64,000 nucleotides of DNA. It comes from Ancylobacter polymorphus (lineage in GTDB: Bacteria; Pseudomonadota; Alphaproteobacteria; Rhizobiales; Xanthobacteraceae). Position numbers and translations under genes: made by a program. The notes beneath the pieces were generated by a model, which ran no database searches, was not told the DNA's origin, and saw only the letters and a program-made list of their open reading frames with translations. Shown one piece after another: positions 1 through 10,701 of the stretch. Each line of letters begins with the position of its first letter. Position 1 is the first letter of the stretch. The stretch is taken from the NCBI RefSeq assembly GCF_022836935.1, contig NZ_CP083242.1:1-64000 (forward strand), given 5' to 3'.

Positions 1-196
1 GCAGCATCGCCGCGAGCTTGTCGGCATAGGGATCGAGCTTGCTCGGCCGGTCCGGAACGTGAAACCGGGGTTCGACGCTGTCCGCTCGCAGGTACTTACG
101 CACGGTGTTCCGTGAGAGCCCGGTGCGGCGGGATATCTCCCGGATCGAGCTACGATCCCTATGATGCCAGCGTCGGATGACGCTCAATAACTCCAT
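1..196 (-). CDS. istA: IS21 transposase IstA, N-terminal part (runs off window)
   Basis: This is the first 65 codons of the IstA transposase and looks identical to the full copy at 10702. It covers the helix-turn-helix that binds the element ends (motif [16 protein letters not shown]). The ATG at 194-196 corresponds to the ATG chosen in the full copy, where GGAG lies 8 bases upstream. Whether this copy is intact cannot be judged from the window. Confidence 0.85.
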   Translation of the reverse strand, partial: MELLSVIRRWHHRDRSSIREISRRTGLSRNTVRKYLRADSVEPRFHVPDRPSKLDPYADKLAAML

Positions 197-309
197 GTCG
201 ATCACTCCGCTGTCCCCCGCGTGTGCCGCGTGAGACGTGGTGAAAACATGGGTCACTTCTCGATGGAAAAATCCGCTCCTGCAGGGTCAGATCTCAGTGG
301 AAATCAACA
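1..309 (-). mobile_element. IS21-family element, partial left copy (inverted relative to the 10.6-13.1 kb copy)
   Basis: The first 309 bases are the reverse complement of the start of the complete IS21-family element at 10589-13086, with no mismatch noticed by eye. The terminal inverted repeat ends in AAATCAACA at 309, and an inner repeat ending GGGTCACTTCT follows, which is the multiple-terminal-repeat layout of IS21 elements. Only the istA 5' end lies inside the window. Together with the right copy it brackets 10.3 kb of metabolic and copper genes. No target duplication can be read because the far end is outside the window. Confidence 0.92.
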
Positions 310-320
310 GGCACGCCGGA

Positions 321-986
321 TCAGCGCGATGATATGTGGCGTCTATGCCAGATCATCGCCAGCAAATAGGCGGAAATGACGGCGCCCCCAAAGCAGAACA
401 CCGAGATATAGGCGTAGGAGAAGAACACATAGGTGACGACGAGGACGCCGGCGACGAGCAGGCCGAAAATCTTGATCCTCCAGTCGCGCACCAGGAGGAA
501 CGGCACGATGACGACGGTGACGTAGATCGCGTACGTCACAACCCGCGAGACCAGCCCGTCAAGCAGATTGACGTCCTGGTAGCGAACCGCCCAACGCAGG
601 TACGTCGTCGTCAGCCAGCCGTCGTGGACAAAGTATGGGATGAACTGCAGGCCGCCCAGCATCGCGCCCGCGATGACGAACAAAAGGATGAGGTTCCGGC
701 GCCCACCGCTCTCCAGGAAGTAGGCTGAAAGAGGCACCCAGATCGGCCAGGCAATCCAGGTGAAGAACATATAAAGCAGGGAATATTGGGCGACGTGATG
801 CAGGTTGCCGGCACGGCCTTCGATCCAGACCATTCCCTCCACCAATTGCTGCAGGCCGAACAGAAATGGCAGTGTGGCGATCATCACATAGCGGCGATCC
901 TGCCGCCATGCCGCCGCGCCGGCGACCGCGCCGGCCGGGATGAGGATGGCGGCGGCGCCCAGACTGACCTGTGCAGACAGGCACAT
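321..986 (-). CDS. DUF6629 family multi-pass membrane protein
   Basis: A protein of about 221 residues that is mostly membrane segments. It opens with MCLSAQVSLGAAAIL and has the motif FGLQQLVEGMVW near residue 45, which resembles the DUF6629 family as I recall it; the function is unknown. A longer open frame continues upstream, but this ATG is preferred because it gives the family-like N-terminus and lies one base after the stop of the dehydrogenase gene, so it is probably the last gene of the operon. The stop codon is only 12 bases from the IS21 end, so the insertion just missed the gene or trimmed its downstream region. Confidence 0.75.
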   Translation of the reverse strand: MCLSAQVSLGAAAILIPAGAVAGAAAWRQDRRYVMIATLPFLFGLQQLVEGMVWIEGRAGNLHHVAQYSLLYMFFTWIAWPIWVPLSAYFLESGGRRNLILLFVIAGAMLGGLQFIPYFVHDGWLTTTYLRWAVRYQDVNLLDGLVSRVVTYAIYVTVVIVPFLLVRDWRIKIFGLLVAGVLVVTYVFFSYAYISVFCFGGAVISAYLLAMIWHRRHISSR

Positions 987-987
987 C

Positions 988-1998
988 TCAGGCCACCCCG
1001 ACGAGATTGACCGGGCGACCGGCCGCAAAGCCTTCGACGTTGGCAAGGGTGGTGTCGATGATACGTCGCAGCGCCGCGTCGGTGTTGTAAGCGTTGTGCG
1101 GCGTGACCAGAACGTTCGGAAAGCGCAGCAGCACGTGGTTGGCGACAAGCGCCTTGAGATCAACCGCGTCGACCGTCATGTCCTGGCGGAAGATCTCGGC
1201 CTCCTCGCGGATCAGCGGCTCCTGCGGCAGCACGTCGAGACCGGCCGCGCGCAACTTGCCGCTTGCCAGCGCCCGCACCAGCGCCTCTGTGTCAACCACA
1301 TTGCCGCGCGCCGTGTTGATGAGGATGGCCCCCTCCTTCATGGCCTCGAACTGCCGTGCGCCGATCAGCCCCGCCGTCGTGGGCGATGACGGCACATGCA
1401 GCGTCACCACATCGGCCTGCGCCAGGACTGCGTCGAGGGGGCCATAGGTGAATCCCCACCGTGTCGCCGCGGCAGCGTCCTGGATTTGATCGAATGCGAC
1501 GACACGCATGCCGAAGCCATGCGCGATCTCGATCGTGCGGCGCCCGATGCGCCCTGTCCCGACAACCGCGATGACCTTGTCACGCAATTCGAGGCCGCGC
1601 GTGCCGGCCATTGAGAAGCCGCCGCGTCGCGTGAGCGCGACGCTCTCAACGATGTTGCGCGCCAGCGCCAACAGCAGAGCGAAGGCATGTTCGGCGACTG
1701 TCGCATCCCCGTAATCCGGCACGTTGGCAATGGCGACGCCGTGCTGCCGGCAGGCGGCCAGATCGATATGGTCGTAGCCCGCCGAACGGGTTGCGATGAG
1801 CTTCAGCTCGGGCAGTCGATGGATGATGCCCGCATCGAGGCGGGAGGCCACGAAAGGACTGATCACCTCCGCGTCCTTGAACTCGCCGACCGTAGTGATG
1901 TTGAGCGGAACTGTCGTGCAGCGGACGTCGTGCTGACGCATCAATCTAGCGCAGGCTTTCTTCTCCCAGTCCTCCGCCTCGAACAGAACAACCCTCAT
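988..1998 (-). CDS. D-2-hydroxyacid dehydrogenase (D-lactate dehydrogenase-like)
   Basis: A full-length 336-residue NAD-dependent dehydrogenase. The Rossmann motif VGTGRIG is at residues 146-152, and the catalytic set is Arg231 (NTARGNVVD), Glu260 (PQEP) and His301 (TPHNAYNT). The shape resembles fermentative D-lactate dehydrogenases that reduce pyruvate to D-lactate in the cytoplasm. Its ATG overlaps the stop of the upstream CBS gene by four bases (ATGA), so the two are translationally coupled. Grouping with a glycogen-type phosphorylase suggests a low-oxygen carbon-reserve module; that is inference, and glyoxylate or hydroxypyruvate could also be substrates. Confidence 0.88.
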   Translation of the reverse strand: MRVVLFEAEDWEKKACARLMRQHDVRCTTVPLNITTVGEFKDAEVISPFVASRLDAGIIHRLPELKLIATRSAGYDHIDLAACRQHGVAIANVPDYGDATVAEHAFALLLALARNIVESVALTRRGGFSMAGTRGLELRDKVIAVVGTGRIGRRTIEIAHGFGMRVVAFDQIQDAAAATRWGFTYGPLDAVLAQADVVTLHVPSSPTTAGLIGARQFEAMKEGAILINTARGNVVDTEALVRALASGKLRAAGLDVLPQEPLIREEAEIFRQDMTVDAVDLKALVANHVLLRFPNVLVTPHNAYNTDAALRRIIDTTLANVEGFAAGRPVNLVGVA

Positions 1999-2648
1999 CC
2001 AGGCTCCTTCTCGACTGTCAAATCATCCTTAAATCCCGATCCCACCACGCTGTCGACCACCATCCGCACGACGTCGATCTCCTCCTGGGAGCGCATGGCG
2101 CCCGTTACGTGCACCCGGCCGGCCGCGACATGGAGCTCCGGCTGCCGGTCCAGCACGGTGCCAGCCTCCTCGAGCCGTGCCCGCAACGCCCGCAATACGG
2201 CCCCATCACCCTTGACCTCGGCGTCAGGACCGCCGGCCGAAATAACCTTGAGCAGGTCTGCCCGGCTGACGATGCCCACCAGTTGTGCGCCGCGCAGCAC
2301 CGGCAGCCGTTTGATCCGATGAGCGCCGAGCAGCTGCGCCACCTGCGACAGCGGCGCATCCTCCTCGATCGTCAGGAGCGGCGACGACATGAGCGCGCCG
2401 ACCTTCCAGCTCCGGCTTCGGACATAGGCGCGGGCGCGCGCTTCCACGCCACCGTCTGCGAGGGGCGTTCCAAGCTCGGAGCGCCGCAGCAGGTCGCCTT
2501 CGGTGATCAGGCCGACCAGGGCCCGGGCGTCATCCAGCACAGGAAGGCCACTCACATGTTCACTGAGCATGATCTGCGCGGCGTGCCAGACGCTGTGCTC
2601 GGGGCTGATCGTGACCAGCCGGGTCGACATCACATCCCGCACGCGCAT
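1995..2648 (-). CDS. CBS-domain pair protein with C-terminal BON domain
   Basis: A protein of about 217 residues. Two CBS repeats span roughly residues 5-60 and 90-150, each with a typical VGIVSRADLLK/VGLITEGDLLR ending, followed by a BON-like segment to the C-terminus (VHVTGAMRSQEEIDVV). CBS pairs bind adenine nucleotides and gate partner enzymes; BON domains usually sit near membranes. The ATG is taken at MRVRDVMST because GGGAGACGG lies just upstream and the phosphorylase stop is 14 bases away; a longer frame upstream runs into that gene. It likely senses energy state for its operon partners, but no direct partner can be seen. Confidence 0.82.
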   Translation of the reverse strand: MRVRDVMSTRLVTISPEHSVWHAAQIMLSEHVSGLPVLDDARALVGLITEGDLLRRSELGTPLADGGVEARARAYVRSRSWKVGALMSSPLLTIEEDAPLSQVAQLLGAHRIKRLPVLRGAQLVGIVSRADLLKVISAGGPDAEVKGDGAVLRALRARLEEAGTVLDRQPELHVAAGRVHVTGAMRSQEEIDVVRMVVDSVVGSGFKDDLTVEKEPG

Positions 2649-2662
2649 CGTCCGTCTCCCCG

Positions 2663-4357
2663 TCAACGCAAGTAGGCTTCGGTGACGTAGCGCCGAATCA
2701 TCCGATGAGAGTTGAAGGACGGGCCGATCTTGCTGATCGCCTGCTTCATCATCCAGATCCAATGGCCGCGATCACCGTCGTAAAGCGGAAGCACCACGTC
2801 CCTGAGCTTGTCGTACAGAGCGACCGCGTCATTCGCGTGGGCGCCATTGCTGGGGATCGACCAGCCTGTCACGCCGTCGACGCAGCCCTCGATCCACCAG
2901 CCATCAAGGACGCTGAGATTGAGGACGCCGTTGAGCGCGGCCTTCATCCCGCTGGTGCCGGAGGCCTCGAGCGGCGGCAGCGGCGTATTCAGCCAGACAT
3001 CGCAACCAGCGACCAGCCCCGCCGCGATGTCGAGATTGTAGCCCGGCACGAACACTGCCGGGACCACACCGTCCAGCGACTCGATATGCGCGCCAAGCGC
3101 GCGGATCGCCTCTTGCCCGCCGCCATCGCCTGGATGCGCGAGGCCGGCCAGCACGATCTGAAACGGACGGTCTTTCGCTATCTCGCGCAACCGGTCCAGG
3201 TCGGAGAAGATCATCTCCGGGCGCTTGTAGGCGGTCATGCGCCGCGCATAGCCGATCAACGGCAGATCGGCACGCAGCTGTTTATCCGTCGCCTGGGCGA
3301 TGCGCGCCAAGAGATCGCGCTTGGCGTTTTCGTGCGCCGCCCAGAGCGCACCGTTGTCTACCTGGTCGGCGAAGGCGAGGACTTCGGGCTCATGCGCCCA
3401 GTTCGAGAACTGCTGCTCGAAGAGCGTTGCGATGGCGCCATGCGTCCATCGATGGACATGGACGCCGTTCGTGATCGAAGCGATCTGATAGCCTGGAAAG
3501 AGTTTGCGCGTCGTCTCCGCATGCCGGCGGGCGACGCCGTTCACATAGCCGCTGAGGTTCAGCGCCAGCCGCGTCATGTTGAGATGATCGATGCCGGCCA
3601 GATGCGTCAGGACATCACGTTCGATGTAGTCGCCGAGGACGCGGTCGACGAGATCATAGTCGAATTTGTCGAATCCCGCCTCCACGGGCGTATGCGTCGT
3701 GAACACACACCGTTCGCGAACCGCCGCGATGTCGTAGCCGCGGACCGGATCCGACGAACCGTCGGCGTCTGGTCGCTGGGTCTCCCGCAACAGGGGCAAC
3801 GTCAATAGCGCGGCGTGACCTTCGTTGAGATGATACTTGTCGATGCGGAAGCCGAGCGCGCGCAACACGCTCTGGCCGCCAATGCCGAGCACGATCTCCT
3901 GCTTCAGCCGATAGGCCTGATCGCCGCCATAGAGCGTATCTGTGATCCGGCGATCCTCGACGGCGTTCTGCTCGAGATCGGTGTCGAGCAGAACGACCGG
4001 AACGATATGCCCGAGCGGGCATTCCAGCCCATAGAGCCAAGGGCGCACCCATACGGCACGCCCCTCGATCGACACCGCGATCATCTGCGGTAAGGCTGTC
4101 GCGAAATCCTGTGGCGCCCATGGGGCGGGCTTGCTGATCTGCCCATGACGGTCATCGATCGCTTGCCGCACATAACCCTGCCGGCTCACGAGCGTGACGA
4201 ATACCATCGGCAGATCAAGATCGGCGGCCGAGCGTGCCGAGTCCCCGGCGAGCACCCCCAGTCCGCCGCTATAGGTATGCATCTCGGCGCGAAGCGCGAT
4301 CTCCATCGAGAAATAGGCAAAGCGCGTCCGCCGGATAGACCGATCGAGAAAATCCAA
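2663..4357 (-). CDS. glgP: Alpha-glucan (glycogen-type) phosphorylase, GT35
   Basis: A 564-residue phosphorylase of the short bacterial alpha-glucan phosphorylase type, releasing glucose-1-phosphate from glycogen-like glucans. Family marks include [10 protein letters not shown] near the N-terminus, LNEGHAA in the middle, and the pyridoxal-phosphate lysine region [14 protein letters not shown] near the C-terminus. The start is placed at a TTG because GGGAGAG lies 5 bases upstream. The ATG thirty codons earlier has no such site and lies near the DUF2934 gene. It heads a tight group with the CBS-BON and dehydrogenase genes, consistent with reserve breakdown followed by fermentation. It lacks the extra N-terminal domain of longer family members. 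Confidence 0.85.
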   Translation of the reverse strand: MDFLDRSIRRTRFAYFSMEIALRAEMHTYSGGLGVLAGDSARSAADLDLPMVFVTLVSRQGYVRQAIDDRHGQISKPAPWAPQDFATALPQMIAVSIEGRAVWVRPWLYGLECPLGHIVPVVLLDTDLEQNAVEDRRITDTLYGGDQAYRLKQEIVLGIGGQSVLRALGFRIDKYHLNEGHAALLTLPLLRETQRPDADGSSDPVRGYDIAAVRERCVFTTHTPVEAGFDKFDYDLVDRVLGDYIERDVLTHLAGIDHLNMTRLALNLSGYVNGVARRHAETTRKLFPGYQIASITNGVHVHRWTHGAIATLFEQQFSNWAHEPEVLAFADQVDNGALWAAHENAKRDLLARIAQATDKQLRADLPLIGYARRMTAYKRPEMIFSDLDRLREIAKDRPFQIVLAGLAHPGDGGGQEAIRALGAHIESLDGVVPAVFVPGYNLDIAAGLVAGCDVWLNTPLPPLEASGTSGMKAALNGVLNLSVLDGWWIEGCVDGVTGWSIPSNGAHANDAVALYDKLRDVVLPLYDGDRGHWIWMMKQAISKIGPSFNSHRMIRRYVTEAYLR

Positions 4358-4412
4358 GAGTGCTCTCCCGGCGTGAGGCCAGCGCTCGTCGATGCCGCTC
4401 GCGGCCGCGCGA

Positions 4413-4616
4413 TTATTTCTTCTTCTTGGCAGCTGCTGCGGCCTCACCCGTCGCTTCTGGCTCGGCGCCCTCCCCCGCGATCTCGGTTTCGGCGCGCAGC
4501 CAGTGCTCTACGTCGTGGCCCTCCGGGCAACCCTCGTGTACCCAGATCTCATACGCCCGCAGCTCGATCTTCGGCCAAAGGACATTCTGCTCCGGGGTGG
4601 CCTGCGCTTCTGACAT
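4413..4616 (-). CDS. DUF2934 small protein
   Basis: A 67-residue protein with the DUF2934 signature IRAYEIW.EG.PEG.D.EHWLRAE at residues 18-45 (here LRAYEIWVHEGCPEGHDVEH) followed by an Ala/Glu-rich stretch and a lysine tail (AAAAKKKK). DUF2934 proteins are small, cytoplasmic and of unknown function. The ATG follows AAGGAG at a normal distance. It precedes the phosphorylase gene by about 55 bases and may be the first gene of that operon. Confidence 0.78.
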   Translation of the reverse strand: MSEAQATPEQNVLWPKIELRAYEIWVHEGCPEGHDVEHWLRAETEIAGEGAEPEATGEAAAAAKKKK

Positions 4617-4726
4617 GATCCTGCTCCTTCATCGATGTCGGACTGTGTTAGGCGCCCGGCAGCTTCCGCTCGCGACACGCCGACATCGTTGATGGATGTT
4701 AAAGATCGCTGCGAGCGCTACCTCTT

Positions 4727-5179
4727 TCAGTAGCGCGCGAACACCTGTCGCCCGCGCGGACCAAACAGCACCACGTCATAGCGCTCCGCTTGACCGGCGA
4801 TCTCCATGCCTGGAGATCCCGTGGGCATTCCAGCGACAGCAAGGCCCGTCGCCGCCGGTCTTTCGGCCAGGATGCGGAAGATTTCAGTCGCCGGCACATG
4901 GCCTTCGATCACATAGCCTGACAGCGTCGCCGTGTGACACGATTGCAGATCGACCGGCACGCCAAGCCGTGTCTTGAGAGGCGCGAGATCGTCCAGGAGC
5001 TTGTCCTCCACCGAAAAGCCTGCCTGGCGCAGATGGGCGATCCAGGCCGAGCAGCAGCCGCAGCTCGGCGAACGAGTCACCGAGATCGGCGTGCCGGCGG
5101 CCGAGACGCTGGTGATGCCGATGACTGAAGCACCGAGCCCTCCGGCAAGGCCGATGAATTTCCTGCGGCTGAACGTCAC
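4727..5179 (-). CDS. DUF411 metal-binding protein, copper cluster
   Basis: A 150-residue exported protein. The N-terminus SRRKFIGLAGGLGASVIG looks like a Tat-type signal. The mature part has the DUF411 marks SPSCGCCSAW, SCHTATLSGYVIEGHVPA and GMPTGSPGME, a set of Cys, Met and His residues suited to Cu(I). The start is placed at GTG with AGGGAGA 5 bases upstream; a further ATG overlaps the cueR stop and adds an unlikely N-terminus. It follows cueR by 38 bases and probably shares the copA transcript. A second, divergent DUF411 gene is at 52655-53110. Confidence 0.85.
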   Translation of the reverse strand: MTFSRRKFIGLAGGLGASVIGITSVSAAGTPISVTRSPSCGCCSAWIAHLRQAGFSVEDKLLDDLAPLKTRLGVPVDLQSCHTATLSGYVIEGHVPATEIFRILAERPAATGLAVAGMPTGSPGMEIAGQAERYDVVLFGPRGRQVFARY

Positions 5180-5217
5180 GATTGTCTCCCTGGATGCGAA
5201 AGTATGGTGCTGCTCGA

Positions 5218-5651
5218 TCATGGCGCGCTATCGATGGCGCCGCGCGAGCGGCGCGGCTTTCCCGCCTCGCCCTGTTCGAGATCTGCGAGGATCGGGCAGT
5301 CGGGACGCTTGTCTCCTGAGCAGCAGGACGCGAGGTGCTCCAGCGTCGCCGCCATCTCTTCCATCTCCTGGATGCGCCGGCGCAGATCGGCGATGCGCGC
5401 CAGCGCGATGCGCTTCACATCCGCGCTTTGCCGGCTGCGATCCCGCCAGAGCTGCAACAGCTCCTCGATCTCCGCCATCGAGAAGCCGAGATCGCGCGAC
5501 CGCCGCACGAAACGCAACATGTGCACATCGGTCGTGGAGTAATCGCGGTAACCGGCTGCCGACCGGCCCGCCTTTGGGATCAAGCCGCTTTGCTCATAGT
5601 AGCGGATCATCTTGGCGCTGACGCCAGAAGCGCGCGCCGCCTCGCCAATGT

Positions 5652-5655
<4 letters not shown>
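5218..5655 (-). CDS. cueR: CueR-like copper-responsive MerR regulator
   Basis: A 145-residue MerR-family activator. The winged helix ([20 protein letters not shown]) is followed by a dimerisation helix and the metal loop [11 protein letters not shown] with cysteines at 111, 112 and 120, matching the Cu(I) pair 112/120 of CueR. Its ATG overlaps the copA stop (ATGA), so the regulator is coupled to the pump. Two CueR-like dyads lie between copA and copZ, so it probably controls both divergent transcripts by under-twisting promoters with 19-base spacers. Confidence 0.9.
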
Positions 5656-8204
<2,549 letters not shown>

Positions 8205-8252
8205 GGCGCTATCCTTCCGCAACTGATGCAAATTCTGGACGGAAGGTGGGGC

Positions 8253-8273
8253 TTCCAACCGTGGGAAGGTCAA
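8253..8273 (-). promoter_or_regulatory. CueR-like operator/promoter for copA
   Basis: On the minus strand TTGACC is followed directly by TTCCCACGGTTGGAA, a near-dyad resembling MerR/CueR sites. Nearly the same 15-base core occurs on the opposite strand before copZ. A clear -10 box at the expected distance was not convincing, so the site rests on the duplication and context. Confidence 0.6.
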
Positions 8274-8298
8274 GGCCAAAAAAAGGTGCTCTCACCTC

Positions 8299-8318
8299 TT
8301 GACCTTCCCACGCTGGAA
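8299..8318 (+). promoter_or_regulatory. CueR-like operator/promoter for copZ
   Basis: TTGACCTTCCCACGCTGGAA is the plus-strand twin of the copA operator, differing by two or three bases in the centre. It sits about 40 bases before the copZ ribosome-binding site. This supports divergent copper induction of pump and chaperone. Confidence 0.6.
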
Positions 8319-8360
8319 ACCGCCATCTGAATTGGCATGAGAGACAAAAGGAGATTTCTC

Positions 8361-8558
8361 ATGCAGTTCCACATCAAGAATATGACCTGCGGCGGCTGCG
8401 CCCGCAGCGTGACCAAGGCTATCCAGAGCGTTGACGCACAAGCCAAGGTGACCATCGATCCGAACACCCGGAAGGTCGATGTCGCTTCGCAGCGCCCGCG
8501 CGCCGATTTCGAGGCCGCGTTGCAGCGCGCCGGTTATCCGGCCGCTGCAGCCGCGTGA
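8361..8558 (+). CDS. copZ: CopZ-like copper chaperone (HMA domain)
   Basis: A 65-residue soluble heavy-metal domain with the Cu(I) motif NMTCGGCA at residues 8-15 and the usual beta-alpha fold length. It shuttles Cu(I) to CopA in the cytoplasm. The ATG (MQFHIKN) is preferred over one eight codons upstream because AAGGAG lies 7-8 bases before it. It is divergent from copA and is followed by a strong terminator, so it is a single-gene transcript. Confidence 0.92.
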   Translation: MQFHIKNMTCGGCARSVTKAIQSVDAQAKVTIDPNTRKVDVASQRPRADFEAALQRAGYPAAAAA

Positions 8559-8566
8559 CACTAAAG

Positions 8567-8592
8567 CACCCGGCCCGCCGGCGGGCCGGGTG
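8567..8592 (+). terminator. Hairpin after copZ
   Basis: A perfect 13-base inverted repeat with no loop spacer (CACCCGGCCCGCC and its complement) lies eight bases after the copZ stop. There is no long T-run, so it may act as a terminator or a stabilising 3' end. Confidence 0.7.
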
Positions 8593-8752
8593 TTCGTGGA
8601 TTTTAAAGCCAAGCCCATCCGGAATTGGTCGCGGAACACGCCCAAGTGGTGTGGGGCCGCCGGATCAACGAAACAATCGTCTTTTCAGCGCGTTATCCTG
8701 CGGCACCCCGGTCACGGTGTCACCAAATTGACCGAACAAAAGGAAGCGGCCG

Positions 8753-9238
8753 ATGAATAAGACAGAGCATCATCAAGGACAGACCCACTCTGGAAGACGC
8801 GCATACTGGATGCTCGGTCTCAATCTACTGTTGAGTCTCGTCGTGATGTACCTCGTGATGTACACGATGATCGATGGGTGGCGGGACTATCGCAACAATG
8901 CCAACATGCTTTACATGGCGCTTACCATGTGGGCTCCAATGGGTATACTGATGCTCGCGACGATGGCGGGGATGTATCAGGACGCGCGCACGAACATTGT
9001 ACTGTATGTCTTGTTCGCAGTGGTGACTCTCGGCTCATTCTGGGCCACGCGCAGCCAGGCGCTAGTCGGCGACCGCCAATTCATCCAATCGATGGTGCCT
9101 CACCATTCCGGTGCTATTCTGATGTGCCGCGAAGCCAAACTCCAGGATCCCGAACTGATCAAGCTTTGTCAGGAAATCTCGCAAGGCCAGCGACGAGAAA
9201 TTGAGCAAATGAACGCGATCGCGGCGCGCCTGCAGTGA
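8753..9238 (+). CDS. Membrane-anchored DUF305 protein
   Basis: A 161-residue protein with two or three hydrophobic segments (LGLNLLLSLVVMYLVMY, MWAPMGILMLATMAGM, IVLYVLFAVVTLGSF) and a short DUF305 tail (FIQSMVPHHSGAILMCREA). DUF305 proteins often neighbour copper genes and have His/Met-rich sites; their chemistry is not settled. AGGAAGC precedes the ATG. Codon use is less GC-biased than in copA, hinting at a different history. Confidence 0.8.
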   Translation: MNKTEHHQGQTHSGRRAYWMLGLNLLLSLVVMYLVMYTMIDGWRDYRNNANMLYMALTMWAPMGILMLATMAGMYQDARTNIVLYVLFAVVTLGSFWATRSQALVGDRQFIQSMVPHHSGAILMCREAKLQDPELIKLCQEISQGQRREIEQMNAIAARLQ

Positions 9239-9451
9239 GCGGCGTGACCAACGTCTAGGGCACTTTCTATAGGCTTAATCCACCTCTCTGCATTGATGGA
9301 GCACTTTGCCTAGACGCTCGTTTCCCCTTTCTTGCGGGCAGCGTTTTCGATGTCACGGACATGATTGCAAGAATCGGGTGACTTAGGTCACCGACGGCCG
9401 TTCCCGGCCGTGACAGTCTCTCTGCGTCAAGACTTCTCGTGGAGAGATAGC

Positions 9452-9670
9452 ATGCGATATGCACCGTTTGCCTTCATTCTTATCATAGCGTCTCCAGCGC
9501 TGGCGGATCCGACGAGTGCGCGGGTCGGGACAAAAGAGCGAGAGAGGCACGAGTTCTACGACGTGATACGGAACCAGCCGACCTTGAAAAAGCCCTCACG
9601 AACAGATTGCGAAAGCCGAGGCACCCCATCGGCCCGGCACACAAAGTGGAGCGCTACGAAACCTTGCTAG
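9452..9670 (+). CDS. Small exported protein, possibly frameshifted
   Basis: A 72-residue frame opens with a clean signal peptide (MRYAPFAFILIIASPALA) and GGAGAGAT 3-4 bases before the ATG. From about 9590 another frame reads on sensibly (EKALTNRLRKPRHPIG, later HFRISGMVHHML) to a stop at 9762, while the first frame turns into an unlikely Ser/Arg-rich tail. I suspect a single-base change that split a roughly 100-residue periplasmic protein. No family was recognised. Confidence 0.45.
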   Translation: MRYAPFAFILIIASPALADPTSARVGTKERERHEFYDVIRNQPTLKKPSRTDCESRGTPSARHTKWSATKPC

Positions 9671-9749
9671 GGCAGAACTATATTCATTTTCGGATCAGTG
9701 GGATGGTGCATCATATGCTCCAGACAAAGTCATTGAACAGGAATTCGGC

Positions 9750-10163
9750 TCACTGCGCGTGAACAGAAAGCCACTTGGTGAATTCCTCGATCTCTTTGGT
9801 CTGCGCATCGATGATCATCTGCGCCTTCTTTCTAGCGTCCTGATCCTTTCCATACTTGAGTTCAACGCGCGCCATGTCGATCGCGCCCTGATGGTGCGCG
9901 ATCATTCCACAAGTGAACGCCACGTCGGTGTCTTTCGCAGAAATGCCCTGCATCATGGCCGGATGCATCTTCATCATCGCGTTCATAAACGCCTTATGAG
10001 CTTCGTCGACCTCTCCCATGGCCGTGTTATCCATATTCATGCTGTCCATTTTCATGGGCGATGAAGCGGTACAGGCGGCGGGCAACATGCTGTCCTGTGC
10101 GATAACGGCGGTAGTCGGAGCCATAGCGAGAGCGGCAATAACCAGAGTTTTGTGAATACTCAT
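9750..10163 (-). CDS. Periplasmic DUF305 protein
   Basis: A 137-residue protein with a signal peptide (MSIHKTLVIAALAMAPTTAVIAQ), a Met-rich linker (SPMKMDSMNMDNTAMG) and the DUF305 core with FTCGMIAHHQGAIDMARVEL. Met- and His-rich content suggests periplasmic copper binding, as for other DUF305 proteins near cop genes. A longer open frame upstream is rejected because the ATG used gives a proper signal peptide and has GGAG about nine bases upstream. It converges on the small exported gene. Confidence 0.82.
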   Translation of the reverse strand: MSIHKTLVIAALAMAPTTAVIAQDSMLPAACTASSPMKMDSMNMDNTAMGEVDEAHKAFMNAMMKMHPAMMQGISAKDTDVAFTCGMIAHHQGAIDMARVELKYGKDQDARKKAQMIIDAQTKEIEEFTKWLSVHAQ

Positions 10164-10534
10164 ATGTGTAATCTCCATGGATTGATTACGCGCTGGAAGC
10201 AGTTCCCCAGCACGGAGCAGGCTTTTCGAACGGAGGCTAGTTTCGGGGCGGACGTTCGATGCGCGGGATACGCCCTCCTTCAAAGCTCGATTTTGGCGTT
10301 TGCCTAACGGCCGGCGAAGCGGTGAATTCCAGCGGTAGGGAAAACGGGCGGCAGGGCCGTCAAACAGTGCGAAAGACAGCAGCGGCCGGCGCAAGCCTGG
10401 CCGCGAGCGGCCGTGCCGTTACAACACTGCACCTTGGGACCAAAACCGACTGGCTTGAGCTTTGTTCCTCATCTGTGTCCCGTTTTCACAAGCTTGCCCC
10501 TATCGCTTACCAATCACGGGTGTATATTGCGCTG
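10164..10534. other. Intergenic stretch without a convincing gene
   Basis: About 370 bases between the periplasmic DUF305 gene and the interrupted membrane-protein gene. Open frames here have no ribosome-binding site or recognisable product. It presumably holds the promoters of both flanking genes, but no clear box was seen. Confidence 0.5.
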
Positions 10535-10581
10535 ATGTCATCAGCCGATCAGGCCGGCCCACAACAGCTACCGTGGTTTGT

Positions 10582-10588
10582 GACAGGC
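10582..10588 (+). repeat. IS21 target-site duplication, left copy
   Basis: GACAGGC directly precedes the TGTTGATTT end of the element and is repeated at 13087-13093 immediately after the AAATCAACA end. A 7-base duplication fits the IS21 range. Confidence 0.85.
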
Positions 10589-10701
10589 TGTTGATTTCCA
10601 CTGAGATCTGACCCTGCAGGAGCGGATTTTTCCATCGAGAAGTGACCCATGTTTTCACCACGTCTCACGCGGCACACGCGGGGGACAGCGGAGTGATCGA
10701 C

